A stretch of DNA of 64,000 nucleotides. It comes from M1-B18 sp048264125 (GTDB taxonomy: Bacteria > Bacillota > Clostridia > Peptostreptococcales > Natronincolaceae). The stretch spans positions 234,985 to 298,984 of the forward strand of contig JBLXDM010000007.1 in assembly GCA_048264125.1 (NCBI GenBank), read 5' to 3'. Shown here one piece after another: positions 43,503 through 52,156 of this stretch; the stretch's first letter is position 1, and the number at the start of each line of letters is the position of its first letter. Under the pieces are notes generated by a model that saw nothing but the letters and a program-made list of their open reading frames with translations, ran no database searches and was not told the DNA's origin. Made by a program: the position numbers and the translations under genes.

Positions 43503-44543
43503 CTAATCTGCTCTCTTATCCCTTAAAGCATGAAAGCCATTAATCATAATGTTGAAAAGCACTGCATCATCAAAAATTCTAAGATCAAAGCCAGTTAATT
43601 CATGGATTTTATTGAGTCTATAAATTAATGTGTTTCGATGAAGGTAAAGGCTTCTTGAGGTGTCGGTGATATTGAGATTATTTTTGAAGAACACCTGTGC
43701 GGTTGCTAATAGCTCATTATTGACAATCAATTTATCAATATTGCAGTCAAAATGCTTCATTACATAAGCCAGCTCCTTCGATGGAAGCCCACTGACCAGC
43801 AGCGGAATTGCTAAGCCCTTGAAGGAATATGTATTTTGTCCCGGAAGGAAGCCGCGGCCCAGCTCTAATAGGGCCTCCGCTGTCCTGTAAGAAAAATGCC
43901 ATTCCTGCACATTATCCACAGCTGCGCCAATGCCGATTTTAACCTCGTATAAGAGCTCAGAGGCCAATGTGTCGGATAGATATGTTGGCTGCGCCATGTC
44001 CTTTTCGGTATTCCTATTAATAACCGCAAAGGCATTGCTTTTAATCTGTACAATTTCATCAAAAAGAAGTGCCGATAGTATTTCCTTCAGGGCCCCCATA
44101 AGCTCCTCGGTTGCTTCGATAACCAGAACCTGTATCCGCCCCTTGGGATTTAGATCATGCTTTAGGCAAAGGGTCTCGATCGAGGTATGGGAGACAGTAT
44201 CTAATAAAATGCCCTTAAGGAATTCATTTCTAGAAAAGCTCACGTCATTAGCGCCTATAAAAACCTCAACTATTTTCGCAAGCCTTCTGGTATCTCCATC
44301 AATCCCCTTAATCGAGATAATGCAACGATCCCCTTGATAGCTGCTGTAGCAATAAATATATCCCTCTAATTCAAAAATGAGGCTGTTGCTTAAGTCAAGG
44401 GCAGATATTCGGTTGTCATAGCTGCCTATTCTATTGGAATCGGTACTGTGAATAATATAGCCAGCCTCATCGATAAGGTTAAATTCAGTATCGATGATAT
44501 CCTTTAAGCCGTGAAAAATTGCTCTCATTTTTTGAATGCTCAT
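43503..44543 (-). CDS. CdaR/PucR-type HTH regulator
   Basis: A 346-residue regulator. The N-terminus has a small sensory part (EFNLIDEAGYIIHSTDSNRIG), a central GGDEF-like CdaR domain (KIGIGAAVDNVQEWHFSYRTAEALLELG) and a C-terminal PucR-type HTH (FFKNNLNITDTSRSLYLHRNTLIYRLNKIHELTGFDL). CdaR-like activators sense sugar acids or related carbon sources. It is downstream of ugpC on the same strand, separated by MITE copy C. A link to the sugar locus is inferred. Confidence 0.83.
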   Translation of the reverse strand: MSIQKMRAIFHGLKDIIDTEFNLIDEAGYIIHSTDSNRIGSYDNRISALDLSNSLIFELEGYIYCYSSYQGDRCIISIKGIDGDTRRLAKIVEVFIGANDVSFSRNEFLKGILLDTVSHTSIETLCLKHDLNPKGRIQVLVIEATEELMGALKEILSALLFDEIVQIKSNAFAVINRNTEKDMAQPTYLSDTLASELLYEVKIGIGAAVDNVQEWHFSYRTAEALLELGRGFLPGQNTYSFKGLAIPLLVSGLPSKELAYVMKHFDCNIDKLIVNNELLATAQVFFKNNLNITDTSRSLYLHRNTLIYRLNKIHELTGFDLRIFDDAVLFNIMINGFHALRDKRAD

Positions 44544-44582
44544 CGGGATATACCTCCATTTATTTTAGTAGCCAAGTATAAT

Positions 44583-44689
44583 TGAGGATTTTGCATATTA
44601 CCATGGGTGTGCAGATATAGGGGCACTAAGCAGGAAACATTTTGACTTCGTATAAACATACAACTCATACTTATTATGCAATTTACTCA
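44583..44689 (-). mobile_element. MITE-like element, copy C (internally deleted)
   Basis: A 107-bp copy with ends TGAGGATTTTGCATAT and ATTATGCAATTTACTCA. It keeps GGGGCACTAAGCAGGAAAC and CGTATAAACATA, which align with copy B in the same orientation, but lacks about 80 bp of the middle. It ends one base before the stop codon of ugpC (read from the minus strand), so it lies in the mRNA between ugpC and the CdaR gene. Confidence 0.65.
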
Positions 44690-44690
44690 A

Positions 44691-45800
44691 TTAAAATACA
44701 GCCTTTTCCGTTTCCTTATCAAATATATGACATTTATCCATATCCATTGCAATTTCAATGACAGACCCTACATGAGCTACTAAGCCAGGCTTCACAACAC
44801 ATATGAATTCCAGCTCTTCAGCCTGTATATGTAAATGTGTTTCTGTACCCAGCAGCTCCTTAACCTCTACCTTGCCACTGAGACAGCGGCCCTTATAAGA
44901 GAAATCAGCCTCGGCTACAGCATGAATATTATTAGGCCTGATGCCTAAAATTACTTCCTTGCCTACATAGTCTTGGGACTTTAAAAGCTGAGCTTTATCA
45001 GCGGGGAACAGCAGCCTGTGATTGTTAAAGGTGGCAAAAGCATTTCCGCCCTCTTCAAGAATGCTGCAATTGATAAAATTCATCTGGGGGGAGCCGATGA
45101 AGCCAGCTACAAAGAGGTTTGCAGGCTTTTCAAAAATAGTCTGCGGTTCTGCAACCTGTTGAACTATTCCTTCATTCATAACGACAATACGGGTTCCCAT
45201 GGTCAAGGCCTCTGTTTGGTCATGTGTCACATAGATAAAGGTGGTTTGAAGGTTTTTATGGAGCTTATTCAGCTCAGACCTCATTTGAAGCCTTAGCTTG
45301 GCATCAAGATTAGAAAGGGGCTCATCCATCAGAAAAATCTTAGGCTCTCTAACTATGGCTCTACCCAAAGCAACTCTTTGCCTTTGACCACCGGAAAGCT
45401 CCTTGGGCTTTCTATTTAGCAGGACCTCAATATTTAGGATTTTTGCCGCAGCAGCAATCCGACTTTTGATTTCCTCCTTAGGCTTTTTTTGCAGCTTCAG
45501 GCCAAAGGCCATGTTTTCAAAAACCGTCATGTGAGGGTATAATGCATAGTTTTGAAATACCATTGCGATGTCTCTGTCCTTTGGAGCTACATCATTAACC
45601 AGCTGGTCGTCTATGTAGAGCTCACCGGAGGATATTTCCTCCAGACCTGCAATCATTCGCAGACTGGTGGATTTACCACAGCCGGAGGGGCCCACCAATA
45701 TAATAAATTCCTTATCGGCAATTTCCAGATTCAGGTCCTTTACAGCATGAAATCCATTGGGATAAAGCTTGTTAATACTCTTCAGTGATAGTCCAGCCAT
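44691..45800 (-). CDS. ugpC: Sugar ABC transporter ATPase (UgpC/MsmK/MalK type)
   Basis: A 369-residue ATPase: Walker A GPSGCGKST, Q-loop VFQNYALYPHMTVFENMAFGL, signature LSGGQRQRVALGRA, Walker B KIFLMDEPLSNLDAKLR, H-loop VTHD, and an OB-fold C-terminal domain (~235-369, GIRPNNIH). Such ATPases serve several carbohydrate importers that lack their own ATPase; the binding protein-permease set at 48.7-51.9 kb has none, so this is its likely motor. The gene is divergent from the two-component system, with a GGAGGCG site. Confidence 0.9.
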   Translation of the reverse strand: MAGLSLKSINKLYPNGFHAVKDLNLEIADKEFIILVGPSGCGKSTSLRMIAGLEEISSGELYIDDQLVNDVAPKDRDIAMVFQNYALYPHMTVFENMAFGLKLQKKPKEEIKSRIAAAAKILNIEVLLNRKPKELSGGQRQRVALGRAIVREPKIFLMDEPLSNLDAKLRLQMRSELNKLHKNLQTTFIYVTHDQTEALTMGTRIVVMNEGIVQQVAEPQTIFEKPANLFVAGFIGSPQMNFINCSILEEGGNAFATFNNHRLLFPADKAQLLKSQDYVGKEVILGIRPNNIHAVAEADFSYKGRCLSGKVEVKELLGTETHLHIQAEELEFICVVKPGLVAHVGSVIEIAMDMDKCHIFDKETEKAVF

Positions 45801-45921
45801 TTATAACGCCTCCTTGGAAAATTTTACTTTTATTATACAGCAGTCAATAATAAACATATATTGGAGGATATTATGAAATTTGTTGAAAATTTTATGCAAA
45901 ATGGATATTTCTGAAAAACAG

Positions 45922-45951
45922 TTGACGTTATTTCTATAAGGAAGTTATAAT
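45922..45951 (+). promoter_or_regulatory. Promoter of the two-component system
   Basis: TTGACG (45922-45927) and TATAAT (45946-45951) are separated by 18 bases, about 120 bases upstream of the histidine kinase gene. Confidence 0.55.
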
Positions 45952-46075
45952 TTCTATATATTAACAATTCTGTATATTCTAACAATATCATATTTTTGCT
46001 ACTGCCCACAAGACCGGGCTGTATTTGGTTGTAGACGGCTAACAGGACAAATATGTATAGGAAGGTTGATGCAGC

Positions 46076-47815
46076 ATGATTTCAAGGCTTAAGGGGTTTA
46101 ACACCCTGCGAAACCAAATCGTTTTTATCTTTCTGATTGTGATGATACTTGTGCTGTCTATTGTAAGCGTCTGCACCTTTAATATTGTCTCGAATTTACT
46201 GAAGGCCAATGCTGAAAAACAGATTCAGGAAACAACAGAGCAGGTTAGCGAAAGGGTAGATGCACTTTATCGCCAGATTGATATAATCTCAAAGCAGGTA
46301 ATTACAGATGCCTACGTGCAGCTGCTATTGCTGGATGAGGTTGAGGGCAGAACCGTCAATTTTGATAAACGGCAGGCCCTGATGAAGGTCATAAACGGAT
46401 ACCAGGCCTATGGAGACGGAATTCATTCCTTTGAGCTATATTTAAAGGACCAAAGTAGACTGTTTCCGCTGAACGGAACCACTCTGTCCCATCGTATAGA
46501 TGTTGATTGGATAGAAAGAGCAAGGGAAGCCGGAGGTAAGCTTGTGTGGATTGGGACAGACCCGAAGGACCCCAATCTGTATCTTGGCATTCGGCAGGTG
46601 AGCTTAATTGATAGATGGTTTTCCAATGGAGGCTATTTATTAACTCGTGTGGATGCAAATTATTTTAGAATAAAAGAGGAGGAGCCTAACGGAGAATTCA
46701 CAGAATTTATGGCAATACTTGACCGGCAGCTGCTGCCTGTTTTTTCTAACTATGATGGTGCAGTAGAAGAAATTTTGAAGGATAATCAAAAAACTATGAA
46801 GATTGATGACGAGGATTTCATAGTATCTATGGAGAGGTCAAATGTGACCGGCTGGACCACAGTAATACTAAAGCCTGTTAACACCGTAATGCAGGGTCTA
46901 TCCGTGTTAAAGGCTGCAATTTTATTCTCTGGAATTATAGGCTTTTTTATATTTTTATTTTTCTCTTTTTTCCTTTCAACGATGATCACCCGACCAATAC
47001 TAAATCTGATTAAGACAATGCGAACTGCAAGGGGAGGGGGACTCAAGCCAATAACAGAAAGTGCATCAGCTGTGGAGTTCACTGAGTTGAACAGGACCTA
47101 TAATCAGATGGTTGAAAATACAAATCATTTGATCGGTGTGGTTTATGAAAAGGAGCTGCTCTTAAGTCAAGCAGAGCTGAAGGCCCTGCAGGCCCAGATT
47201 AACCCCCACTTTTTATACAATACCCTAGAGGCGCTATATTGGTCTCTGGAGGAAAAGGAGGAGGAGCTGGCGGAGGTGGTGGTGGCCATGTCTAATTTGT
47301 TCAGATACACCATCAGTAATCCCAAAATGGAGGAGGAGTGGGTATTTTTGAAGGAGGAGCTTCAAAATGTGGAACGGTATCTCCAGATTATGAAAATGAG
47401 ATTTGGCGATAGGCTTTCCTGGAAGGTCTCCGCACCCACAGATTGCCCTGTGAGGATACCGAAGCTGCTAATACAGCCCCTGGTGGAAAATGCAATATTG
47501 CACGGCGTAGGAAATAAAAACGGAGCAGGTATGGTTTCTGTAAATGTTGAGGATGACAGGGCTGCCTCAAGGCTGTTAATTAAGGTAATGGATGATGGGC
47601 CGGGGATAGATGAAAATACGCTTAATTCCATTATGCAATCATTAAAGCTGGGTAAGGTGTCATCGGTAAAGGGAAAGGGAATGGCAATTGCTAACGTTCA
47701 TAAAAGACTCCAGCTGTATTTTAAGGAATATAAGGATAGTGGGTTATGCATTGAAAGTAGTGTGGGTCAAGGCACCTCTATAGCGTTTAAAATCCCTTAT
47801 CAAGGAGGAGTTTAA
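46076..47815 (+). CDS. YesM-type sensor histidine kinase
   Basis: A 579-residue membrane kinase. An N-terminal helix (~18-40) and a second at ~280-305 flank an extracellular sensor domain; a HAMP segment follows. The His-kinase core has ALQAQINPHFLYNTLEALYW with H near residue 378, and the ATPase part has LIQPLVENAILHGV, DDGPGID and GKGMAIANVHKRL. These kinases sense extracellular sugars or oligosaccharides and control neighbouring uptake genes through an AraC-type partner, here the next gene. Confidence 0.87.
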   Translation: MISRLKGFNTLRNQIVFIFLIVMILVLSIVSVCTFNIVSNLLKANAEKQIQETTEQVSERVDALYRQIDIISKQVITDAYVQLLLLDEVEGRTVNFDKRQALMKVINGYQAYGDGIHSFELYLKDQSRLFPLNGTTLSHRIDVDWIERAREAGGKLVWIGTDPKDPNLYLGIRQVSLIDRWFSNGGYLLTRVDANYFRIKEEEPNGEFTEFMAILDRQLLPVFSNYDGAVEEILKDNQKTMKIDDEDFIVSMERSNVTGWTTVILKPVNTVMQGLSVLKAAILFSGIIGFFIFLFFSFFLSTMITRPILNLIKTMRTARGGGLKPITESASAVEFTELNRTYNQMVENTNHLIGVVYEKELLLSQAELKALQAQINPHFLYNTLEALYWSLEEKEEELAEVVVAMSNLFRYTISNPKMEEEWVFLKEELQNVERYLQIMKMRFGDRLSWKVSAPTDCPVRIPKLLIQPLVENAILHGVGNKNGAGMVSVNVEDDRAASRLLIKVMDDGPGIDENTLNSIMQSLKLGKVSSVKGKGMAIANVHKRLQLYFKEYKDSGLCIESSVGQGTSIAFKIPYQGGV

Positions 47816-47818
47816 AAG

Positions 47819-48607
47819 ATGTTTTCCAAGAGAATTTTAATCGTTGACGATGAGCCAAGGACAAGGCAGGGCTTAAAGAAGACCCTGGGGTTATGGTCGG
47901 AGGGAAAATATGAAATTCTATGTGCGGAAAGTGCCCGTGAAGCCCGTGAACTACTGGAGCAGAAAGCCATCAACCTACTGATAACGGACATTTGTATGCC
48001 GGAAACCTCGGGATTAAAAATGCTGGAGGAGCTGAAGATAAAGGAAAAAAGGATGGTGGTGATTATTTTATCCGGATTTCCCGAATTCGACTATGCACAG
48101 CAGGCGATACAGCTGGGAGTAATCAATTATTTGCTAAAGCCGATTAATAAGCAGAAGCTAATAGAGTCTGTTGAAAAGGCAATGGAGATAGAGGAAAGGC
48201 TTCAGCAGGCAGGAAAAATAGAAAGGCTTATGGATGGAAAGCTGCTGAAGATTAGAGGGGAGGATTATACTCATCAATCTCCTATTAAGGAAGCCCTCAG
48301 CTTCGTTGAGGCAAATATTAAAGGCCAGCTGAGCCTAAGGCAGGTTGCTAACCACGTACATTTAAATTCCAATTACTTAAGCGTGCTTTTTAAGGAGCAG
48401 ACCAACTTAACCTTCAGTGAATATGTGACCCGTCGTCGTTTGGAAAATGCAAAAAAACTCCTGCTGTCGACGGATATGACAATAGATGAAATTGCCCGTG
48501 AGGTGGGCTATCAGACGGCTAAATATTTCATCAAGCTCTTTAAGGAGTTTGAGGCAATTACCCCCAGTCGATTCAGAAAGGCAAACGATATCAATATCAT
48601 CCAATAA
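47819..48607 (+). CDS. YesN-type response regulator with AraC DNA-binding domain
   Basis: A 262-residue regulator. The receiver has the acidic pair D10-D11, the phosphoacceptor D57 (LITDICMPETSG) and K107 (LLKPIN). Residues ~165-255 contain two AraC-type helix-turn-helix motifs (LSLRQVANHVHLNSNYLSVLFKEQT and MTIDEIAREVGYQTAKYFIKLFKEF). It lies three bases after the kinase stop and directly before the sugar-binding protein gene, its likely target. It is shorter than many YesN proteins because the linker is short. Confidence 0.88.
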   Translation: MFSKRILIVDDEPRTRQGLKKTLGLWSEGKYEILCAESAREARELLEQKAINLLITDICMPETSGLKMLEELKIKEKRMVVIILSGFPEFDYAQQAIQLGVINYLLKPINKQKLIESVEKAMEIEERLQQAGKIERLMDGKLLKIRGEDYTHQSPIKEALSFVEANIKGQLSLRQVANHVHLNSNYLSVLFKEQTNLTFSEYVTRRRLENAKKLLLSTDMTIDEIAREVGYQTAKYFIKLFKEFEAITPSRFRKANDINIIQ

Positions 48608-48707
48608 AAGTGGTATTTTCCCTAATCACTGTTACCTTGTTGCTGCCAAATTATGGTGTTAGACTAATCTTGTAGAGAATATTCTGAAAAGTGAGGGGGA
48701 TAATTCA

Positions 48708-50033
48708 ATGTCAAAGAAGGGATTTTCGCTGGTGCTTATTCTTACAATGCTGGTCTTTTCCGTTTTAACAGGCTGTACCGGAAATAATGCTGAAGAAGTA
48801 GACAACTCATCTGATGACGTAACAGTTGAGGACGTAACAATCAAATTTATGTACTTATGGCCGGAGGGCAGCTCGAGACAGCAAAACATGATTGTAAATG
48901 AAATTATCGATGCTTATCAATTAGCTAATCCACATGTAAAAATAGTTCAAGAGGTTTTGGAAAATGAGCAATACAAGACGAAGCTGCAGGTTATTTCTGC
49001 TTCAAATGAGCTGCCGGACGTAGGCTTGACCTGGCCTGCAGGCTTTATGGAGCCCTATGTAAAGGGAAATCGTTTTACTCCATTGGATGACATTTTAACA
49101 GGAGGATTAAAGGACTCCTTTGTTGCTGGAACCACTGAGGCCTATGCCATAGGTGGAAAAACCTATGCATTACCACTGGAGCTAAACATAGTGCCGCTAT
49201 ATTATAACAAGGCAATCTTTGCCAGGTATAACCTAGAGGTTCCTGAAACCTATGAGGATTTTTTGAAGATAGTCGAGACCCTAGTGGAAAACAAAGTTGT
49301 ACCTATAGCCCTTGGAAACAGAGATCGCTGGACTGGGTCATTATGGTACATGTACCTTGCAGATCGACTTGGAGGCCCGGAGGTATTGACAAATGCAATA
49401 AACAGAACAGGCTCCTTCGAGGATGAGAGTCTGATAAAGGCAGCTGAAGAGGTTCAAAAGCTGGTGGATATGAATGGCTTCGTCAGAGGCTTTAACGGCT
49501 TGTCCAACGACGAAGGAAAGGCTGAATTCCTCAATGAAAATGCAGCTATGTATCTGATGGGCTCATGGGAATTGCCTAATTTTACAACCAATGATGAAAT
49601 ACCAAAGGAGTTTAGGGACAATGTAGGCTACTTTAAGTTCCCGACTATCTCTGGAGGCAAGGGAGATATTGACAGCTGGGTTGGAGGCCCCGGTGTAGGG
49701 CTATTCGTTGCTGAAAACTCACCTGTAAAGGAAGAGGCTAAAAAATTCGTGAAGTTCTTTGTTGAAAGCTGGGGACAGGAGGCGGTTTCAAGAGCAGGCG
49801 TAACCCCTGCTACAGCAGTTGATACTTCAACATTGCAGCTGCCGCAGTTATATATAGATGTATTAAACGATCTGGGAAGAGCAAGCAATATGACTTTATT
49901 TGCAGATGTTCAAATGAGTGCTGCTGTGGCACAAACCCATTTAGATATGATACAATCCCTTTTCGGAAACCAGGTTACGCCTGAGGATTATGCCAAAAAG
50001 CATGAAGAGGCCCTGAAGGCGGACAGTAAATAG
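48708..50033 (+). CDS. Carbohydrate ABC transporter substrate-binding lipoprotein
   Basis: A 441-residue family 1 extracellular binding protein. The signal peptide ends in the lipobox LTGCTGNN. Recognisable parts are NEIIDAYQLANPHVKIVQEV, LPDVGLTWPAGFMEPYVKGN and AMYLMGSWELPNF. With a GH43 beta-xylosidase downstream, xylo-oligosaccharides are the most likely ligand, though this is inferred. A GAGGGGG site precedes the ATG. A strong hairpin follows the gene and may protect this part of the message. Confidence 0.87.
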   Translation: MSKKGFSLVLILTMLVFSVLTGCTGNNAEEVDNSSDDVTVEDVTIKFMYLWPEGSSRQQNMIVNEIIDAYQLANPHVKIVQEVLENEQYKTKLQVISASNELPDVGLTWPAGFMEPYVKGNRFTPLDDILTGGLKDSFVAGTTEAYAIGGKTYALPLELNIVPLYYNKAIFARYNLEVPETYEDFLKIVETLVENKVVPIALGNRDRWTGSLWYMYLADRLGGPEVLTNAINRTGSFEDESLIKAAEEVQKLVDMNGFVRGFNGLSNDEGKAEFLNENAAMYLMGSWELPNFTTNDEIPKEFRDNVGYFKFPTISGGKGDIDSWVGGPGVGLFVAENSPVKEEAKKFVKFFVESWGQEAVSRAGVTPATAVDTSTLQLPQLYIDVLNDLGRASNMTLFADVQMSAAVAQTHLDMIQSLFGNQVTPEDYAKKHEEALKADSK

Positions 50034-50047
50034 GTTGAATAATGGTG

Positions 50048-50083
50048 AGAAAGGACATATCAAGGATGCGATATGTCCTTTCT
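50048..50083 (+). terminator. Perfect hairpin between binding protein and permease genes
   Basis: AGAAAGGACATATC (50048-50061) and GATATGTCCTTTCT (50070-50083) form a 14-bp stem with an 8-base loop. It lacks a T-run, which suits an mRNA-stabilising or partial attenuating element raising binding-protein expression over the permeases. Confidence 0.6.
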
Positions 50084-50140
50084 TAAAAATATGCTGATGG
50101 GTAAGCATAAATCTATTTCATAGAAGGGGGACAAAATTAA

Positions 50141-51019
50141 ATGGATAAAGTCATGGGAGATAAAAAAATTATCGCACTGTATGTGCTTCCAGCGTTGGTA
50201 GTTATAATGACTTTAATTTATAGTCCTATTGTAATGACAGGCTACTATGGTCTGATGAAATGGGATGGCATAGGAAACATGGAATTTATCGGTCTGGAGA
50301 ACTATATAAGGCTTTTATCAGACCCTATGTTTTGGAATAGCGTGTATCATTCCTTTTTGCTTGCTATATTTTCTGTAATCAGCTTGATGGGTTATCTGGC
50401 AATAGCCTTGGTTCTGTCAGGAAAAATCAAAGGAGCGGGTATTTTTAGAAAAATTTATCTGATTCCCATGCTGCTTTCTTCGGTGGCAATAGCACAGCTT
50501 TGGATGAGAATATACCACCCAACAAATGGTGTTTTAAATAGTTTACTTTCCTTTTTAGGTTCAGAAAATATTCCCCTATGGCTTGCAGATCAAAAAATAG
50601 TTTTATATGCGGTCTTTATAGCCATCATATGGCAGTATGCCGGCTTTTATATTTTAATCTATTATGCAGCCCTGAAAAACATCCCGGAGTCTTTGCTGGA
50701 GGCCGCCAGAATAGATGGTGCAAACCCATGGCAAATTGCATATAGAATAAAAATTCCATTGATCGTCAATGTAATTAAGGTAACGGTAGTGCTGGCGGTT
50801 GTAGGCTCCCTTAAGTATTTCGATTTAATCTATGTCATGACCTACGGCGGCCCCGATGGAGCCAGCGAGGTTATAGCCTCCTACATGTATAAGCAGGCAT
50901 TTCGTTCATATAATTTTGGATATGCCAGTGCAATTGGCTTCTTTTTGCTTTTGATTTGCTTGGTCATAACCTGGTTAATCCGAAGGCTTACGGCCTCAGA
51001 GGAAGAAATCCAATACTAA
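50141..51019 (+). CDS. Sugar ABC transporter permease (MalF/LacF type)
   Basis: A 292-residue permease with six membrane segments. The EAA loop is EAARIDGANPWQIAYRIKIPLIVNVI, which docks on the ATPase, and MTYGGPDGASEVIASYMYKQAF follows. GAAGGGGGAC precedes the start. It works with the next permease, the binding lipoprotein and the UgpC-type ATPase. Confidence 0.88.
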   Translation: MDKVMGDKKIIALYVLPALVVIMTLIYSPIVMTGYYGLMKWDGIGNMEFIGLENYIRLLSDPMFWNSVYHSFLLAIFSVISLMGYLAIALVLSGKIKGAGIFRKIYLIPMLLSSVAIAQLWMRIYHPTNGVLNSLLSFLGSENIPLWLADQKIVLYAVFIAIIWQYAGFYILIYYAALKNIPESLLEAARIDGANPWQIAYRIKIPLIVNVIKVTVVLAVVGSLKYFDLIYVMTYGGPDGASEVIASYMYKQAFRSYNFGYASAIGFFLLLICLVITWLIRRLTASEEEIQY

Positions 51020-51032
51020 AGGGGGAGAGAAG

Positions 51033-51935
51033 ATGAAGACTGTGATGGAAAGGGAAAAAACTGGTTTAAGGGCATATAGACCAAATTTCAAGCCCCTTAG
51101 GCTTCCGATAAAGACCACTATTGCTAACGGAGTTCTATATTTTTTACTGGTAACATTGGCAATTATTCAAATTTTTCCTTTAGTATGGCTGCTGTTTTTC
51201 TCCTTGAAAAATAATCAGGAGGTATTTAACACTGCTCCTCTAGCTCTGCCCACCAATCCCAGATGGGAGAATTATGTGAAGGTCTGGACCAGAGGAAATA
51301 TAGGTCAGTATTTCTTTAATAGTGTGTGGATTACAGTTGTTGCGGTTATAATTACAATTTTACTGGCAAGCTTTGTAACCTTTGCCATAACCCGTATGAA
51401 GTGGAAATACAGCAGTTTGGTGCTGGGTATATTTATGGTAGGGATGATGATTCCCGTTCATTCAACCTTGATTCCATTATTCAATTTTTTCGTAAAGACC
51501 AAGCTGATTAATAAGCCAGCATCCATAGTGCTGTCCTATATCGCCTTTAATTTGCCGGTGACTATTATGATTTTACTGGGCTTTTATTATACCCTCCCCC
51601 GGGAAATTGAGGAGGCCGCAATTATAGACGGATGCTCGGTAAATCGCATGTTCTTTAAAATCATACTGCCAATGACTACCCCGGTTATGGCGACGACAGC
51701 CATTATAAACATGATATACAACTGGAATGAATTTGTCTTTGTAAATACCTTTATCAGCGCAGATAAATACAAGACCTTGACCGTTGGAGTTCAAAACTTT
51801 ATAGGTCAATATGGTGCTGATTGGGGAGCAATTGGAGCCACGCTAATTATCAGCATTCTACCGATTTTACTGGCATATCTGGTTCTGAGTGATCGTATTG
51901 TTGAAGGGATAACCTCGGGATCTATAAAAGGATGA
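51033..51935 (+). CDS. Sugar ABC transporter permease (MalG/LacG type)
   Basis: A 300-residue permease. The conserved loop is EEAAIIDGCSVNRMFFKIILPMTTPVMATTAI. It begins 13 bases after the first permease with AAGGGGGAG. MITE copy D begins 13 bases after its stop codon. Confidence 0.88.
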   Translation: MKTVMEREKTGLRAYRPNFKPLRLPIKTTIANGVLYFLLVTLAIIQIFPLVWLLFFSLKNNQEVFNTAPLALPTNPRWENYVKVWTRGNIGQYFFNSVWITVVAVIITILLASFVTFAITRMKWKYSSLVLGIFMVGMMIPVHSTLIPLFNFFVKTKLINKPASIVLSYIAFNLPVTIMILLGFYYTLPREIEEAAIIDGCSVNRMFFKIILPMTTPVMATTAIINMIYNWNEFVFVNTFISADKYKTLTVGVQNFIGQYGADWGAIGATLIISILPILLAYLVLSDRIVEGITSGSIKG

Positions 51936-51948
51936 AGATTTTGTTAAA

Positions 51949-52138
51949 TGAGGAAATTGCATATACACTAGGTGTGCAGTATGTTTATACAAAGTCAAAA
52001 GTTTCCTGCTTAGTGCCCCACGGGCTAATTTATGAAAATTCTCAAATGTTATTAGCCCCTAGGCAATGCGCGATAAGCTTTTAACTTTGTATAAACTAGA
52101 ATATAGATAGACTTCCTTGATAATATGCAATTTTCTCA
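51949..52138 (+). mobile_element. MITE-like element, copy D (best-preserved)
   Basis: A 190-bp element with ends TGAGGAAATTGCATAT (51949-51964) and ATATGCAATTTTCTCA (52123-52138), inverted with one mismatch. Inside, GTTTATACAAAGTCAAAAG and CTTTTAACTTTGTATAAAC are complementary, as are GGGCTAAT and ATTAGCCC, so the whole element can fold as one long hairpin. It has no coding capacity. It fills the gap between the second permease and the xylosidase gene and is probably cotranscribed. Confidence 0.75.
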
Positions 52139-52156
52139 AATAAAAGGGGGATGACG

